Notes: a model not told the origin generated them from the letters alone. Counted from the first letter of the stretch, positions 20,923 through 33,800 are shown. The stretch is 59,026 nucleotides of DNA from Atkinsonella hypoxylon (GCA_000729835.1 JFHB01000192.1:1-59026), one strand, 5' to 3'. Translations and numbers: made by a program.

Positions 20923-22078
20923 GATGAACGGCAACCCTTATAAACGTCGTAATACGAAAGACAGCGAATCTGGAAAGATGGTGATTATTTTCGTAATAGC
21001 GAGAAGAAGCCGAGTTTTTCAAAAGTTGTGCGGGCGACGATTCATTGCAGATATCGTCAGTCGATTACAATGAGTGGCTAATTCCTCCCTGTAAGCCGAG
21101 GTCCTATCACGTAGGGTTCCGCTTCGTGGGCCCAGAACACGCCAAATAAGTGCGAGCGCCCTTCACAAGGAGTCACCCGCTGATTGGCTCAGAGACCCGG
21201 TCCAATGTTGCTCCGACTTCCCTGCATCCGACTCTTTTAACAGTAAATTTACCTCTCAACAGTATCATAGGTACCTTGATTTAATGGCTATAATAGTATA
21301 AGACCTAGTCTTTAACTGGGGATTTAGTCGTGAAGCTTAGCTAGTACGCCGAACACTATAACCAGATGCCATAATAGAGGCTCTGGCATATTAACTGAGG
21401 TCTCAAATCACGTCCACAACCGCCTGGCTCATGTAACTGAGGCCTAATTACGCCTTCTCCCTTATTGTGCAAATATTGATGAGCTTGGAGGAATATGTAC
21501 ATAAGTGAAAATCACTTTACAGCAAAGACAACGGCGTAAAGGTAGCACTTGCGTTTTATGGCTTGGCTCCTTCTACATGATTGAAGATCTACTTACTACT
21601 GCATGTTTAGGTCAAAGCTGACCATACAAGGTAAATGGTTCAATGACATCAAATTAAAAAATATGGGTTTCTATTCGTTTCCTTCGAAATTGCCAAGACC
21701 TGGGGTTGACGCCCCATTTTTCGGGTAAATCCATTAAACACAACTCTTCACTGACATGCCAGTCCTATCAAGGAAGGCCTATGACTACCTCCCGTTGCAT
21801 GTTGATAAAAGTTGAATTTGCAGCCTTTATGGCTGTTCAGAATTTGTTAGCGTTAGACTAACAATTTCGTGAATGCCTTCAAACACTAAGTTTGGAAAGC
21901 ACCAAGAAATCGCTCTTGTGTGACCCAGTGAACTCCTAATACAACCTCCACAAGTCCCGATTCTCGTCATTGTGCCAGCACCAACGGGCTTACATGACCT
22001 GTTTCCTTCAAAAGGAAAAAGAGGACGGTATAATACACGACTGACAAAAAGTATTTCAAATCAAATGTGAACTAGTCC
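20923..22078. other. Intergenic, partly AT-rich
   Basis: Isomerase promoter at the left and GH72 3' flank at the right. A TA-rich decayed stretch lies at about 21240-21420. No coding signal found. Confidence 0.5.
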
Positions 22079-23626
22079 TTACAGTAACAGAGTGCCAAAC
22101 AAGGTGAAGATTAAGGTCAGGCCTGTGAGGATGAAAGGAGTCTTGTCAGCAGGACCGAGGGTCGCGACAGCAGCACTGTCGGAACCCTTTTTGCCGCTAC
22201 TAGGGGAGGCCTGACCTCCCGTGGCGTTGGCTGTAGAGGTGCCGCTGTCGACTGCATTCTGCGAACCATCCCCGCTCAGATCAAATCCAGGACCCTTGCC
22301 TGCACCATCCTTCATGTATTTCTGAGCCTGAGACGGCATTTCAGGAATTAGGCTGGGATCTACCTGCCAATCGGGATCAGTTGGAGGGCACTTAACGCTG
22401 TGGGATGTAGTAGAAGCGCCACCATTGCCATTGGGCGCGGGGTTATCCTTCAGGGCAGACTTGAAAGCAGCATATTCGTCTAGTTCAGTTACAGTCTTGG
22501 CCTTGAGGCTGTCAATTTTGACAATACCATATTGATTAGCCTCATTTGAGTACTCATACATGACACCACCTGAGTAAACAGACGTCATTTCCGAGTTCAT
22601 CAAAGCTGCGATTTCTTCAAACTTTCGGGGACGGTTGATATTACACCCGAATTCCGACAAACTATTTCCCAAGGCGGACGGTTAGCGTGTTAATGATCAG
22701 CATGTAGCGTCTTTACTCACAAGATCGGAAGACCATAATCAGTGAAGTTCTTGACTTTCTGATCCCAGCCAGCTTGCTTGAAGTTGGTGTTACACATCGA
22801 GTAGTCGTTGAAAGCGAAGAACTCCGACCTCGCGTCATCGGGACCGCAGTTCATGTAGAAGGCGGTTTGCATCCGATTCTTGGAAACGTCAGCAGCTGAA
22901 TAGCCGACGGGGACCTTTCGAAGACCTCGGGAGTTGATGTAGTTCTTCATGTCACGGGTGACAGCTTTGATATAGGGAGCTGCCTTGTCTGTGTCCTTCT
23001 CATCATTGATGACTTCGTTGCCCGAGAAGAAAGCGAGGGTGTTGGGGTACTTTGCAAACATCTCGACGGTGGCAAAGACACTCTGAAGGTATTTTGCATT
23101 GTAAGAGGAGGCGGGTTGAGCTCGGTTGAGCGAGTACTTTGGGTTGTTGACGTCGAGAACCAGGTAAATATTAGCATCTTGCAGAGCTTGCATGCACTTG
23201 TCGTGATTCAGCGTGTTGTCGACTGCATAAACGCGAATGGTGTTGACGCCAAGGTCTTTGAATTTGGCAATATCGCGAAGGCAGATATCGGTGTCACCGA
23301 GCGGATCTACATTGGCGGAAGAGCCACCAGGTTGGTAGTCTATACCGCGGATGTAAAATCTGTCTTTGCCGATGTAGAAGGCTGAGCAGCATCAGTCAGT
23401 TTGGGCGCTACGTAAAGCGTGAGAGCAGACAACTGCTTATTTGCACCTGATCAAGAGAACTTCGCGGATGCGAAGCCTTCTCTCGTTGAGTAAACTTACC
23501 ATTGCCAGAGGCGACGACACTTGGGGAGCTGGCCCGCTTGGATGGTGGCTCCTGTTCAGTAGATGCAGGAGAAGCTGTGACGGCGCCAATAGCGGCGAGG
23601 GCCGAGGCAAGCACGAAGGTCTTCAT
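22079..23626 (-). CDS. GPI-anchored beta-1,3-glucanosyltransferase, GH72 (Gas/Gel)
   Basis: Cell-wall enzyme that cuts and rejoins beta-1,3-glucan chains at the outer face of the plasma membrane. Exons 23500-23626, 22721-23381 and 22079-22661 give 456 residues. The N-terminal signal peptide is MKTFVLASALAAIGAVTAS. The GH72 domain starts FYIGKDRFYIRGIDYQPGG; the two catalytic glutamates are Glu165 (SGNEV) and Glu266 (LSEFGCN), 101 apart as in Gas1 (161/262). The second junction restores LPIFLSEFGC. A KCPP...W linker follows, but there is no full Cys-rich X8/CBM43 module, so it is of the shorter Gel1/Gel2-like form. The C-terminus ends in a Gly/Ser-rich region and a hydrophobic GPI-attachment tail (FILTGLTLIFTLFGTLLL). 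Confidence 0.96.
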
Positions 23627-25555
23627 GACGAAAGAATACCAGTCAGTAAGCAAATGTGTACCGGTATAGCAATGGCGAGTGTATTATATGAATGGTTGTA
23701 AAAAATCCCCAAGAGAGTGAAAGGGGAGAGAGGTGTGACAATTTCTAAGCACGACTTAACGAAGCGAGGCTTCAATGACGACGGATGAAAGATAGAGATA
23801 GAAAACGTCCAACAACGAGAGAGTTGGAGCAAGAAGCACGAATTGAAGTAAAATGCGAAAGAGTTACCCAGACAAAGACCGGAGAAGGGGAGAAGGGAGG
23901 AGGGGGAGAAGAAGGAAGGAAAGTTATACTACGGCAGGTGGCACGGCGAGGGCGAGCATTCATAGCAGACACGAAACCAGAGAAAGGACACAAGGACACC
24001 AGGCGCTTGCCTCACTCAGAGTATTACGGAGTACTCCTGTGGCACGAGGGGTTGGAGCGTGGAAGGGGCTTCCGAAGATGCTGTGGTGTGCACAATGCAC
24101 ACCCCCTGGCATCTACCTAGTCGTTACAGGGGCCTTAATGCGCTGCAGCCGACACTTAGCACAACATTGCGGGTAACAGGCTGTAACTGTTAGTGCCAAA
24201 ATCGCGGTAACGTTAGAGCTACAGGATCCGCACGTGATGACTGGCGCAAAGGACCAGTTCGTGTAAAAAATTAGTTGAGAGTGATGTGTATGCATCCAAT
24301 TAGATTCGTACCTGTGTCTGGTATTTCTAAATCAAAACGCAGTGGAATGCACCAAGAGCTATGAATCTTAGCAAAGTCTCATACACGGGTGGTTTGTTGG
24401 AAGTCAAGGTATCTTGTCCCCCTTTTCCGTGGTGGCACGCTAAGTCCGGATCGCGCCTTCCTACTGGACGTGCCATTCTGGTTGACGGTAGCAGTGGAGG
24501 TCCGCACGCTCCAGAGATAATTCCTTCGAGTGTGCGAAGGGCTAACTAACGTGGAAACTAATCGCAGTTATTCACGGCGGCCGCCAGCACGTCCTTGTGC
24601 TTTATACTAGGTACGTAACCTAGGCAGGTGCGTAAAATTATAAGAGGACGCTAATAATTAGTTAAATGTCTGGCGCTTTTAGGTACGTTAGGTACCTAGG
24701 CACACAGGAATCCCGGGGTTATCCCTGGATTCCGTATTACGGGGTGGGCGCGCAAATTCCTTTTTTTACGAGCACAGCCCCCTTTTCACCCTGACAGCTA
24801 CTGACACTTGCAATATGAATCATGACAATGAATTGTCGCATTAATTGTCGCATTAATTGTCACATCAATAAACGCATAAAGTTTTTAGTCGGCTCATCAT
24901 GTAGTTAGTTAGTTACTCTATTATTTAATAGGTGAATTTATCCACTTCCAGAGCAGTCCCCAATGTACATTAACGTCGACAGGGCAACAAGGGAAGTCAG
25001 TATGAAACTATAGTGAAACTAGGCCATTTGAGGCATTGTTGCTGTTGCGTGCGGAAGCGAGGTGCCTAGTGGCAAAGGGATAACACGGAGTGGTCGCAGA
25101 TCAATAAGTAGCGCGAAGCATAGCGGTACATATCATGCAGAGATATTCGCACAGATGTAAGTAGGCCTTTCGGACATAGTGAAGAAAGCAAACGTAGATT
25201 TTCGGTCGCTTTTTGTGGTACAATAGTTGTTGTGACAAGAAGAGGTAGGTATGATGTTCATCAATTAGAAGAAAAAGGAGGGGTGAGGCGAGTCACATGA
25301 CTGCCGTTCGTAGCCTCACCATGAGGCCAGTTGAACAAGCTACCCTCATACACGAATCTGATCTAGGATGCATTCTGTATCTGATCGCTATTTGCCATTA
25401 TACAATTTTGAGGGATTTGGAGCCCCTAAACTATCGCCGCTTAAGCGCCAAGGAAAGTGTTTTTCAAGAGTCATTGTACAGTACACTTACGCTACAGGAC
25501 AATCTCCCAAGCGTGCCTTTCTTTCGGTCTCTCGTATCACCATGGGACTCGCACG
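23627..25555. other. GH72 promoter and entry to accessory island
   Basis: GA-rich tract at 23874-23915; TACGGAGTACTCC at 24025-24037; two GGTACCTAGG-like runs (24607-24624, 24680-24700); an inverted GGAATCC/GGATTCC pair (about 24708-24733); and a 12-bp tandem repeat (24831-24868). No intact gene seen. Short ORFs just before 25556 may be the decayed 5' part of the next pseudogene. Confidence 0.45.
24831..24868. repeat. 12-bp tandem repeat AATTGTCGCATT
   Basis: About three copies of AATTGTCGCATT, the last diverged (AATTGTCACATC). Confidence 0.85.
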
Positions 25556-27560
25556 ATGAATCGTGAGCCGCATATTGCTGCAGTGGTTTGTGCAGAGAAT
25601 ATTGCTCTTAATTACTTGCGGCACGAAGTTCCTGAGCCGCCGCAACAAAAGCCCACCGAACGCTTTCAAAGCTCTGAAAAGCAGTACATACTTTCCTTCT
25701 CTAAAGGAAAGGAACTGGTTGAGGTTCTCTCCTTTCTTGCCAAAACTAAAGATGGGTCGGATTATATCCCTGCCATGTGTGTCGAGCAGGACGCCAATGG
25801 TGCAGCATTGAAGGCTCTGCTGGCGATCAATAAAAGAACATATACAGATGGAGATGGCTTACTTCAAAGTTTGAAAACGGGATTTGAGAACATTTTCAAA
25901 GTACTTCAAAGATCACTATATGGTTCGTTGATCTCTGCCATTTGCTGTAGCTTCTGATTCGAGTTTAGCCAGAGCGAGGCAGCTCCACGGAGATCACGAG
26001 ACAACTTCTAGAGATGATTGTGCAAATGTGCTCTTCTTGAATCGCTTCTAGATTGAGGCCCACTGGCAAAAAGTGGCAAGACTCTAAAGCGTCCATCAAA
26101 GACATTCTGCAAAAAGCAACAGAAGGCACTCGGCAAATACATCCCAAGAAGCTACTTCGGTTCAACCTAGAAGAAAGCCTGTTGTTATTTAGAGCAGAGT
26201 CCAAAAGCGTGATCCAGGCTGTCAACGAATGGTCCAGTTATTGTGTCTCGTCTCGTCTCAATGACATTGTGGAAAAGATGTACTGATTAAACAACGTACA
26301 CGGCTTGCAGCAACTTCTCCATCTTATTCCCTCTGGTCCCACGAAGGTGATCAAGCAGGCAGCCTTTGCAGCTACTCTGCTCAACATTATTTGAAAAGTA
26401 TCCAGATATAAAGAAGCCGCTTGGGTGCTTTATCGCATTGCTAAGAATTTTCCTCTTGTCTGAAACATTGAGGTTCAACTAGCAACCCTTCCTGAAGAGG
26501 CTTCCGATCGACCCCATCACCTGGCATACTCGCTGAGTCTTCCAGCTGTGCTGTCTCGTTTGGGGAAGATCAATGGTAAACAGTATAATATCTCCTAGAT
26601 CTCCCGATTTATAAAAAACGACAAGACTAAGAATCCGGATGACTAGTTCTCCGACCAAACAACTAGAACTCTCCAGGAAGCCAAGATCCATGCGGAGATC
26701 CAGCTAATCGCCTACTGCGAAACTCAATCACCTCCACTGTTCCTGCGTGCCATCGCTTCCAGCAAGGATGCTTGTTTCATGTGCTATGCATTCATCCAAC
26801 ATCATGACAAAATGCACACATCACGCACACATGGAAGATTGTACCCTGGTTGGCGACTGCTAATGCTTTTGTCGTTTAAGACGCTGGAGCACCGATTCAA
26901 TGAAGTCCTTGTGGACCACGCTCGACAGTCTATCAGAGCTCGAGACAAAGGTCAAATGGGTGCTCATCCCCACCCGAATAAAAGTACGTTACTTCCTATG
27001 TTGGCCTCGGCGTCCACAATGAGTGCTGTACAAGATCCGGTTGAAATCACTACGGGAGTGGTGTCGCTTGCTGGTGTCTCTCCAGGCTCCCGAACCGTGG
27101 AAACAGGGGTCTCAACTGCAGATCCGCCTAAGGTTTTTAAAGGTTTTAGTAACCGTGTTCTAGCGCCCGGTGACCCGTTTACCGGCGTTATAACTCCGAC
27201 GGCCTTATCGCTGTTCTTCCTGGCTGGGCCCCTGTATATCTACCTCGAGATAGAAGAAAGTTCGACTTCCGAATCCACAACAAAGTGTCTTGCGTTCTCC
27301 ATTGAAAGAACAAACGTCAACCAGACCACAAAGCTATCGGGTCTCTAATGGTTGACGTGGTGGAACTACAGAGGGATATGATATATGAACTCCCAGCAGA
27401 CGGGACATTCTACCTCACAGCTCACGATATCGCAGTGAAGATTGTGTGCAAGCAATGAAACGGGTTATTCCCCGATCGTGGTCTTCGGGAGAGGTAAATA
27501 TTCTGCTGAAGTTAAGAAGGGACGAGCGACGACCGTGGTCCGAGGTGGATCTAAAATGGA
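25556..27560 (+). pseudogene. Decayed fungal deaminase-like gene (OTT_1508-like)
   Basis: A first block (ATG 25556 to about 25922) reads as protein (MNREPHIAAVVCAENIALNY; DYIPAMCVEQDANG; LLAINKRTYTDGDGLLQ). A second block in another frame runs from about 26053 to 27348 but is cut by stops at 26284, 26392, 26461, 26596 and 26644. Across those stops the reading stays protein-like and carries a zinc-deaminase signature: HAE at 26689-26697 and a C-x-x-C (CFMC) at 26773-26784. This pairing, followed by HGRLYPGW, is what I know from the fungal OTT_1508-like deaminase family. A shift near 27340 moves the tail (DMIYELPADGTFYLTAHDI) to a third frame. One gap between the blocks (25923-26050) could be an intron. 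The stops are compatible with C-to-T changes. I judge it a non-functional relic; its original role is unknown. Confidence 0.75.
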
Positions 27561-27769
27561 GCATAAGTTCAAGGAGCTCTATGCTATTTGGTTTGCTTTC
27601 CATTGCCTGTCTTACAATTTTTTTTTCCCTCGATTTTGTTTATTTTCCTACTGTTGCTGCTCTCTTACTGTATCTAGGGTCAAGACGTTAATGTGACCGA
27701 ATTCAGGCGATTGTGAGCATCAACAATAAATGTAGAATGACCTTCGTTTCAACCGCTACGTGTTAGGTC

Positions 27770-28850
27770 TCTCAAGCTAATGCTGGACAAGTAACGACTA
27801 GATAGCTAAGGCTTGGTCTTCTGGAAGGGACACGCGATTAGTTACTGAGAATAGGACTTTTCAGGAAACCTGTTTGTCCGGAACGGCGGTGGGTGACACT
27901 AGCAGAAATGTCAGCCGTCTAGGAGCAGGACAACGCTTGTAGATCCAGTAATACAATCCGTTGTAGTCGCTAGGAGCTGTGCACCTCGTCCGCTGAACTC
28001 TACAGTCCGGTGAGCGGCATGTTTCGTAACAATCGAGGCCGTTGGCATAACCACATGCCGCGTTAGAGCAAAACCCTGCTCGTCCAGAACTGTGACTTAT
28101 GTTTTGTAATGCTTTAGGAAACTTAATTATGAGATACATTAGTTAGCACATTAGCTTTAAGCTAGAAAAGAAACTGAAAAGGAGCATACATTGCAGCGGA
28201 TTCGATTAAAAGGCAGATCTGAATCGATCTACAGAGAGACCTTAGTTAAACGCTTTATTACTTAGAGTCCACCCGCCTCTGTTAAAGAGGCTTTAAATAA
28301 ATGAGAAAGGACAAACGGACTGTTAATTAATGACAAGGGGAAAAGGTGGCACATTAAGCCCCAGCTTATAGACTCCAACCACTAACTGACACTTGTACTC
28401 CAGGCAGTTGCTTATTTTTGCAGTGGATAACGTTTTAGGTGGCAGATATTGCGCTACGTAACACACTCTCGGCGTTAAAAGGACCCCTATACATTGCTCG
28501 ATGAAAGTCCAGCCTAACCGCTCTTCGAGCCACCGAGGGAGATCTTACAGCCCCTCGGTGCGCAACTACTTTTGGAGATTCCTGATGAACCATTCTATAA
28601 TTATCTGCGATTCATCAAAACTTGAAAAAGAGAAGAGGTTGAAGCACAGGGTGTTCGCTGGAATGTATTTCCTAGAGTTTAGAGTTATAGTTTAGCTTTC
28701 AGCATTTCTGTGATAGTTGTTTCTGGACTGATGGTTAGCACGTGGAATTTTGGTTACGTCTCCGCTTTCTGGAGGAGATACGCAATTGGCCACTGAGAAT
28801 GTGACGTCTCAGGAAAATCATTTGTCCGAAACGGCAGTGGGTGGGTAACC
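27770..28850. repeat. Pair of diverged direct repeats
   Basis: The segment at about 27835-27895 (TTACTGAGAATAGGACTTTT, AGGAAACCTGTTTGTCCGGA, ACGGCGGTGGGTGA) recurs at about 28785-28845 (CCACTGAGAATGTGACGTCT, AGGAAAATCATTTGTCCGAA, ACGGCAGTGGGTGG). Same orientation, roughly three quarters identical by eye. The differences include several C/T and G/A changes. Confidence 0.6.
27861..28139 (-). CDS. Small Cys-rich ORF, doubtful
   Basis: ATG at 28139 opens a 92-codon frame with seven cysteines between residues 24 and 69 (FCSNAACGYANGLDC, YETCRSPDC, then RVQRTRC and YKRC). The spacing looks like a disulfide-rich small protein. There is no signal peptide at this start; an upstream exon may be missing or decayed. 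Its 3' side is duplicated in diverged form at about 28790-28850, so the whole stretch may be a repeat copy. I do not assign a function. Confidence 0.25.
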   Translation of the reverse strand: MYLIIKFPKALQNISHSSGRAGFCSNAACGYANGLDCYETCRSPDCRVQRTRCTAPSDYNGLYYWIYKRCPAPRRLTFLLVSPTAVPDKQVS

Positions 28851-30810
28851 ACGGCGGCCTATAGGCAGTACTTAGACAGAACGCTAATTTTTTAACTAAC
28901 TTAGTTCACCGCTTCCCTTGCCGCCCTGGCCGCTTACTGAATATTTCTCTCCGAATCCCCGATGCACCCTAATCTCCCCTGGCGACCCCTTCTGCAGGCC
29001 GGGGGCCTAGACAAGCAGCATATTGGCGATTAACTAATAGATGATCCGAAGAGAATGATCATGATAGCATGGGCAAAAACCACCAACTGTCTTTCAACCT
29101 CTGAAGAGAAAGAAACCAGAATCACCCAATTTGCGTGCCATTCATCCATTTGCAGCTTTCTGTGGTGAAGGCCAGAAAGTATATTTCTCCTCTTGGCGTC
29201 ATTTTGATGGGTCCGAATCTGGTCAAGCACGCCGCGGGATCGACGAGAGTACGGGCCAGCGGCCCTTCCAACGTAAATTTGTAGAGTGGTGTTTTCAGTA
29301 TCACAAGTCATAATATTCGCATAAACGCCTTGTTTCTGGGGACCAATATCTCCCGTAAGAGCCAGTAAACTAGTCTCCTTGTAAGCAACCGCTTATCTAG
29401 CAGAGAGGGGGTAAAAGGGCCTACTCTGTCTCTGCGAAGATTGGCTGGCACAATAGCCGCCGACCATTCTCTTCATCTCACATACAGAGTTTTGGAGTGA
29501 GTTTTACCCAAGTATAGTTGCTGGCAAGGCCTCCTAGCAACTTCTACCAATCTAAACCCTAACGGGAACTTTTGAACAGAGAGCAGCAACTAAACCTGAA
29601 ACAAAAGAGGTACACTCTGCGCCTATTCTTCGCCTACAGATTCCTCCTGCAATTTCTCCTTTCCCTGCCTTAACATGCACGCAGTTAAAACACAACACAA
29701 CACAACCACGCTTAACACTCTACATCGAGATATCAAACATGAAGAGGCTAGTTATACCCACCCCACAAAGATACTCACAGCAATTCCCGATCATTAACGC
29801 CTCAAGGGCTTTCATTTGCGTCATGGGCGGATTATTATTATTATTATTATTATTTTTTATTATTTTTTTTTTTCAAATTGATGGAGAGGTATACTTCCGT
29901 TTAAGGTTTAGCTGCTGCAGTGTATTCAAAAACAAATCTGTTACTGCGCGTTTAAGCGCTAGTCAATTCAACGGTTGGAATAGTCTCAGCAGAAGAGTTC
30001 CGAATTTGATGGATCGACGATGGACGCGAAGCTATGGTCACCTGCTTGCTTGCTTGCACAAACTCAACCTTCACATGTTGACCGCCTGCGAGCGCTCCAA
30101 CGTCGCAAAGGTAAACCGTGCTCAAGGTCTGTTCCTGCTACAACTGTACACACATAGTCCTCACCTTCGTTCTCGCAGAACACGGCCAGATATTTCAGGT
30201 ACAGGGCCACACACACGCGTTGGCCCCAGACGACCACATCCCTCACAGCGTCAGAATTTAAAAATACCTGCTTCAGCCCTTGGCGATACGACCCGCGTTC
30301 TTAAAGTCAGCCTGAACACCACCCGCCCAATAGTTACTGTATGCTCAAAGCCGGTCTTAGATCTTCTTTGCCAGATAATACAGCTACGGCTCAGACGAGG
30401 GTTGTGGCGTCTCAAATACATGCTATAAGAATAACGCCCTACTCCGTACCGTAGTCTTTCCAAATTATGTATGCAATCTTTCTCCATAGCCCACGGCTGC
30501 TACGCCGTAATTATCTGATAAAGCCCACGTGCCTCATGGTCCCCAACAAGGGGACTAAGTTTATCTACTCTGTAGCGAGATCGTTAAGGGGGGCGGTCGC
30601 TTGTGTCAGATTCTGTCGACTCCACTCCATTAGACAAGTTCATGGAAAGTGCTTGCAGCTCTAGAAGAGGGAAATCGATGATAGTCGCTGTTCGCACAAG
30701 TCGTATATCACGGCGACCGCAAGCAAGATATGCATCTACCTATCCATTGCCAATACTAGTACTCTAAAAAAAAAGAAAAAAAAAAATGGAAGGCTACTGA
30801 GATATGTGCT
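28140..30810. other. Gene-poor accessory DNA
   Basis: No gene I can support. Contains a (TTA)n/T-run at 29831-29873, a TACTCCGTA motif at 30440-30448 and a poly-A rich tract at about 30766-30786. Overlapping open frames on both strands at 29740-30490 have no domain and no consistent exon structure. Confidence 0.4.
29831..29873. repeat. (TTA)n microsatellite followed by T-run
   Basis: About eight ATT units followed by a long T-rich run. Confidence 0.9.
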
Positions 30811-33800
30811 CTAGAGGTCAGGTACATTGAAAAGTTCGGGCAGATCATTCCAATTGCCGCGAGACCTCTCTTCCCAATATCCTTCCTTGCCGGTTTTGAT
30901 TTTCCAGACTTCCTCTCCTTCTGGGCTATTTTCAGCCTTCACGAACCAGCGCGCCGTATGTACATCTCCACGTTGCTCCATTGCTCGACGACGATTACGC
31001 TGTGCCTCTTCAAGATTGTGTTTCCATCTCTCGGCCGCGTCGAGGTCACCCTGCTCAGCGTAGCGTTGATCAGGTCGCAACCGACAGTCGGTAGGCGCCA
31101 TTTTGCCCTTTTCAATCTCTGTGATTTCATTCAGAGTAGCAGCGAACAAGGTCATTCCGTACGTTTGCGCTGCATTGTCAACTAGTTGGCCTACGTGCCA
31201 AATTTCCTCACTGGCTGCCTTTCCAGGTCCAATAGTCTTGAGGCTACCAGTCCATGTACCGACCAAGCCACTGCCTGTGTCGCTTCCATCCGGCGCCAAA
31301 GTAGTGACGTGCACATCCTCAGCACGACCTCCAAACATGCCCTTACTCTTAAACTCCACGCATGCCTTGTGACCGGTGCTGTCGTTATTCACGTACATCG
31401 AACCGACAGGCTCGACGTACTTCTCACCCATCACAACGTTCCGTAAAAACATGGTCGCGATATTCCAAGAGTATAACTCGTCACTGCCATCTGCCAGCCG
31501 AAGAACCACTCGAACCCGGCCGTCTGTAGTAATTTCGGCACTCTTGCCCCAGAATTTCTGCCCAGGTGCTGGAGATTGGGAGAAAGACCAAGTGGCAGAA
31601 TCCGCCTGCATGGCCAGTCTCACCGGTCGATGCTGAACCTTCTCAACAAGAAGACGGAAGCCTCCTGGCACGTCCTTATTCGTTCTGACCAGTTCAAATG
31701 TCTCGCCGAGAAGCGGATTAAAAGGCTTGCGGATGGCTCGCTCCTTGGCTCGACCGCCACTAAACTGAGATACAGCAAAGGCAGTGACATACAACAGCCG
31801 CTCAGTTGCGCTGCTTTGTTTCGATGCCTTGTCCAACAATTGTGCGTATTCAAGTGGCTCAGCGACTTTCTGAAGCAAGGATATCGGTTCATTGGCAGAC
31901 ACAGGCATGCTGATTGTGCTGAGGTCTTTCCCAACGTTCTTGCGGACGAATGCAATCAGACTGGGCGGTTGAACCTTCGCAGGCGGAATGCTAGTTCTTC
32001 GTTTCACTACTTGATCGATGGGTAGAGGCGTCAAGTTCTTTGGTCGGATGGGATAGATATCTCCCGCAGCTCCAGCACCAACTCCATCCTCGTCTTCAAT
32101 GGAAGAGACGGACGAGCTCTCATGGATGGACTCCTCTTCAGCATCAGTCTCCGCGGATTCATCCTCGCTGCCGTCGATTTTGACGACTCCAGACTTTGCG
32201 TCTTCAGCATCAAAAAACTCATCGGTAGATGTCGTGTCCATGCTTAGGCGAGACTTACCGCCAGCGGAAGACGGGTGAGGAAGGCGGCGTCTCTTGCTAT
32301 TAGTAATCAAAGACGTAAATTCTGAAACGACGGAATCGAGATCAGACAAGAGAGCTTCGCAGTGATCATGTAACGACTTTTCTTCCTGCGTTACCCCGCG
32401 AGATCGGCGCTTAGATGAATGGCCACTCACACTGGCGGTAATTGTGGTATCGTTTCCCACAGATGGCGCAGCCGTGGCAGAAAGAGCAGTGTGTTGGAAA
32501 GCAGTCGGTGTGAGGACAGATGCACTGGACTTTCGCTTCCAGAACGATTTTCTCTCTGTCGCAGGCGCAAAATAACTCTCTTTTCCATCGTCTCCAGCGA
32601 TTACAGATCCCGGAGATAGAAGATGGGCATTGGGCGTCGTCGACTTTGGCAACTGAGCCACTTCCCTGGTTAATCGTCGCAGGGCATCTCGAGTCCCGAC
32701 AACACGGCTAACTAAAGTTTCGACTTGCTGCCACTCGACGTCCTCGGCGTGACTGGAGTCGTGCGTCTGTTGGAGACCGCGACCGTCAAGCTTCAGCACG
32801 GGTTTAGATGATTTATTCAACGTTTCGAGACCTCGAGCAATGCGACTAGCTCGCTCAAGAGATCGTGCCCATTCTTGAAATTCCTTGTCATTGGGTGCTC
32901 TAAGATGCCACACCTCAGCACCCGAATCAATGCTAATTTCTCGTCGTCTCTCATCCGCTGCAATCGCTGCAAGGCTAAGGGGAATCGCTCCACGAAGAGC
33001 TGACGAATTTCGATTGTAATAGTACGATAGCGTACAAGTGCAGTAATCGAGAGAAAAGAACCGGCGAGCATAGCCCTGACCTTTCTTCCGGCGTCTCTTC
33101 GAGAGTGTTCCAACATGATGATTCGGAGGTACGCCCGTTGTATCGCTTTTTCCGCCTGAGGATGTTGCTCTTGCACGCCCGTGGCTTGGCAAGCTATCAA
33201 CCGAAGCAGATGGCCCATTCTCTGCGTTCGGCGTCCCATGTTTCCCCAGGCTACATTGACTCGCTTGGGCGTTCGGCAGTTGTAGATTGGGCAAATTCGT
33301 GGTTGTCTGTGGGGGGGCACCGGTAGGATACGTGAGCACCACAAACGTGGCCGTCTTTGACATTTGCTTTGAAAATGTGTTGTCGAAAACCAGGCCATAC
33401 ATGCCACCATCACCTGTATGAACATCATGGGTGCCTCGGGATACCTTATCCGCCTCGCATTTACCGTGCCAGAATATAGGTATGAAACCTTTGCTTTTCA
33501 AAAGATCCTGCGCGGTCGTTTCTTTCTTGGGAAACTTGCTACCTTTACCATCGATGACACCAGATACGTGAACGCCACTGTCGAGTTCGCCGCCATTTGT
33601 GGACAGGATCGTAGTTGCGCCGCTGCCAGGATGCTTGACGATACCGAAGTTGCTGCGATAGATGACGTGGTAAGTAATTATGCAAGCCATACCGATTCGA
33701 GGCACTTACATGGACTTTTTATTCGGCTGCACGCTCCAGGAAAGTGTATTCCCTTCATCAACTCTAACCCATCGGACAATATACGACTATTGGGGCTCGA

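Noticed and set aside
29740..30490. Overlapping ORFs on both strands, including minus-strand pieces reading DVVVWGQRVCVALYLKYLAV
   Set aside because: Pieces lie in different frames, no exon chain with good splice sites could be built, and no domain was recognised. Might still hold a small gene.
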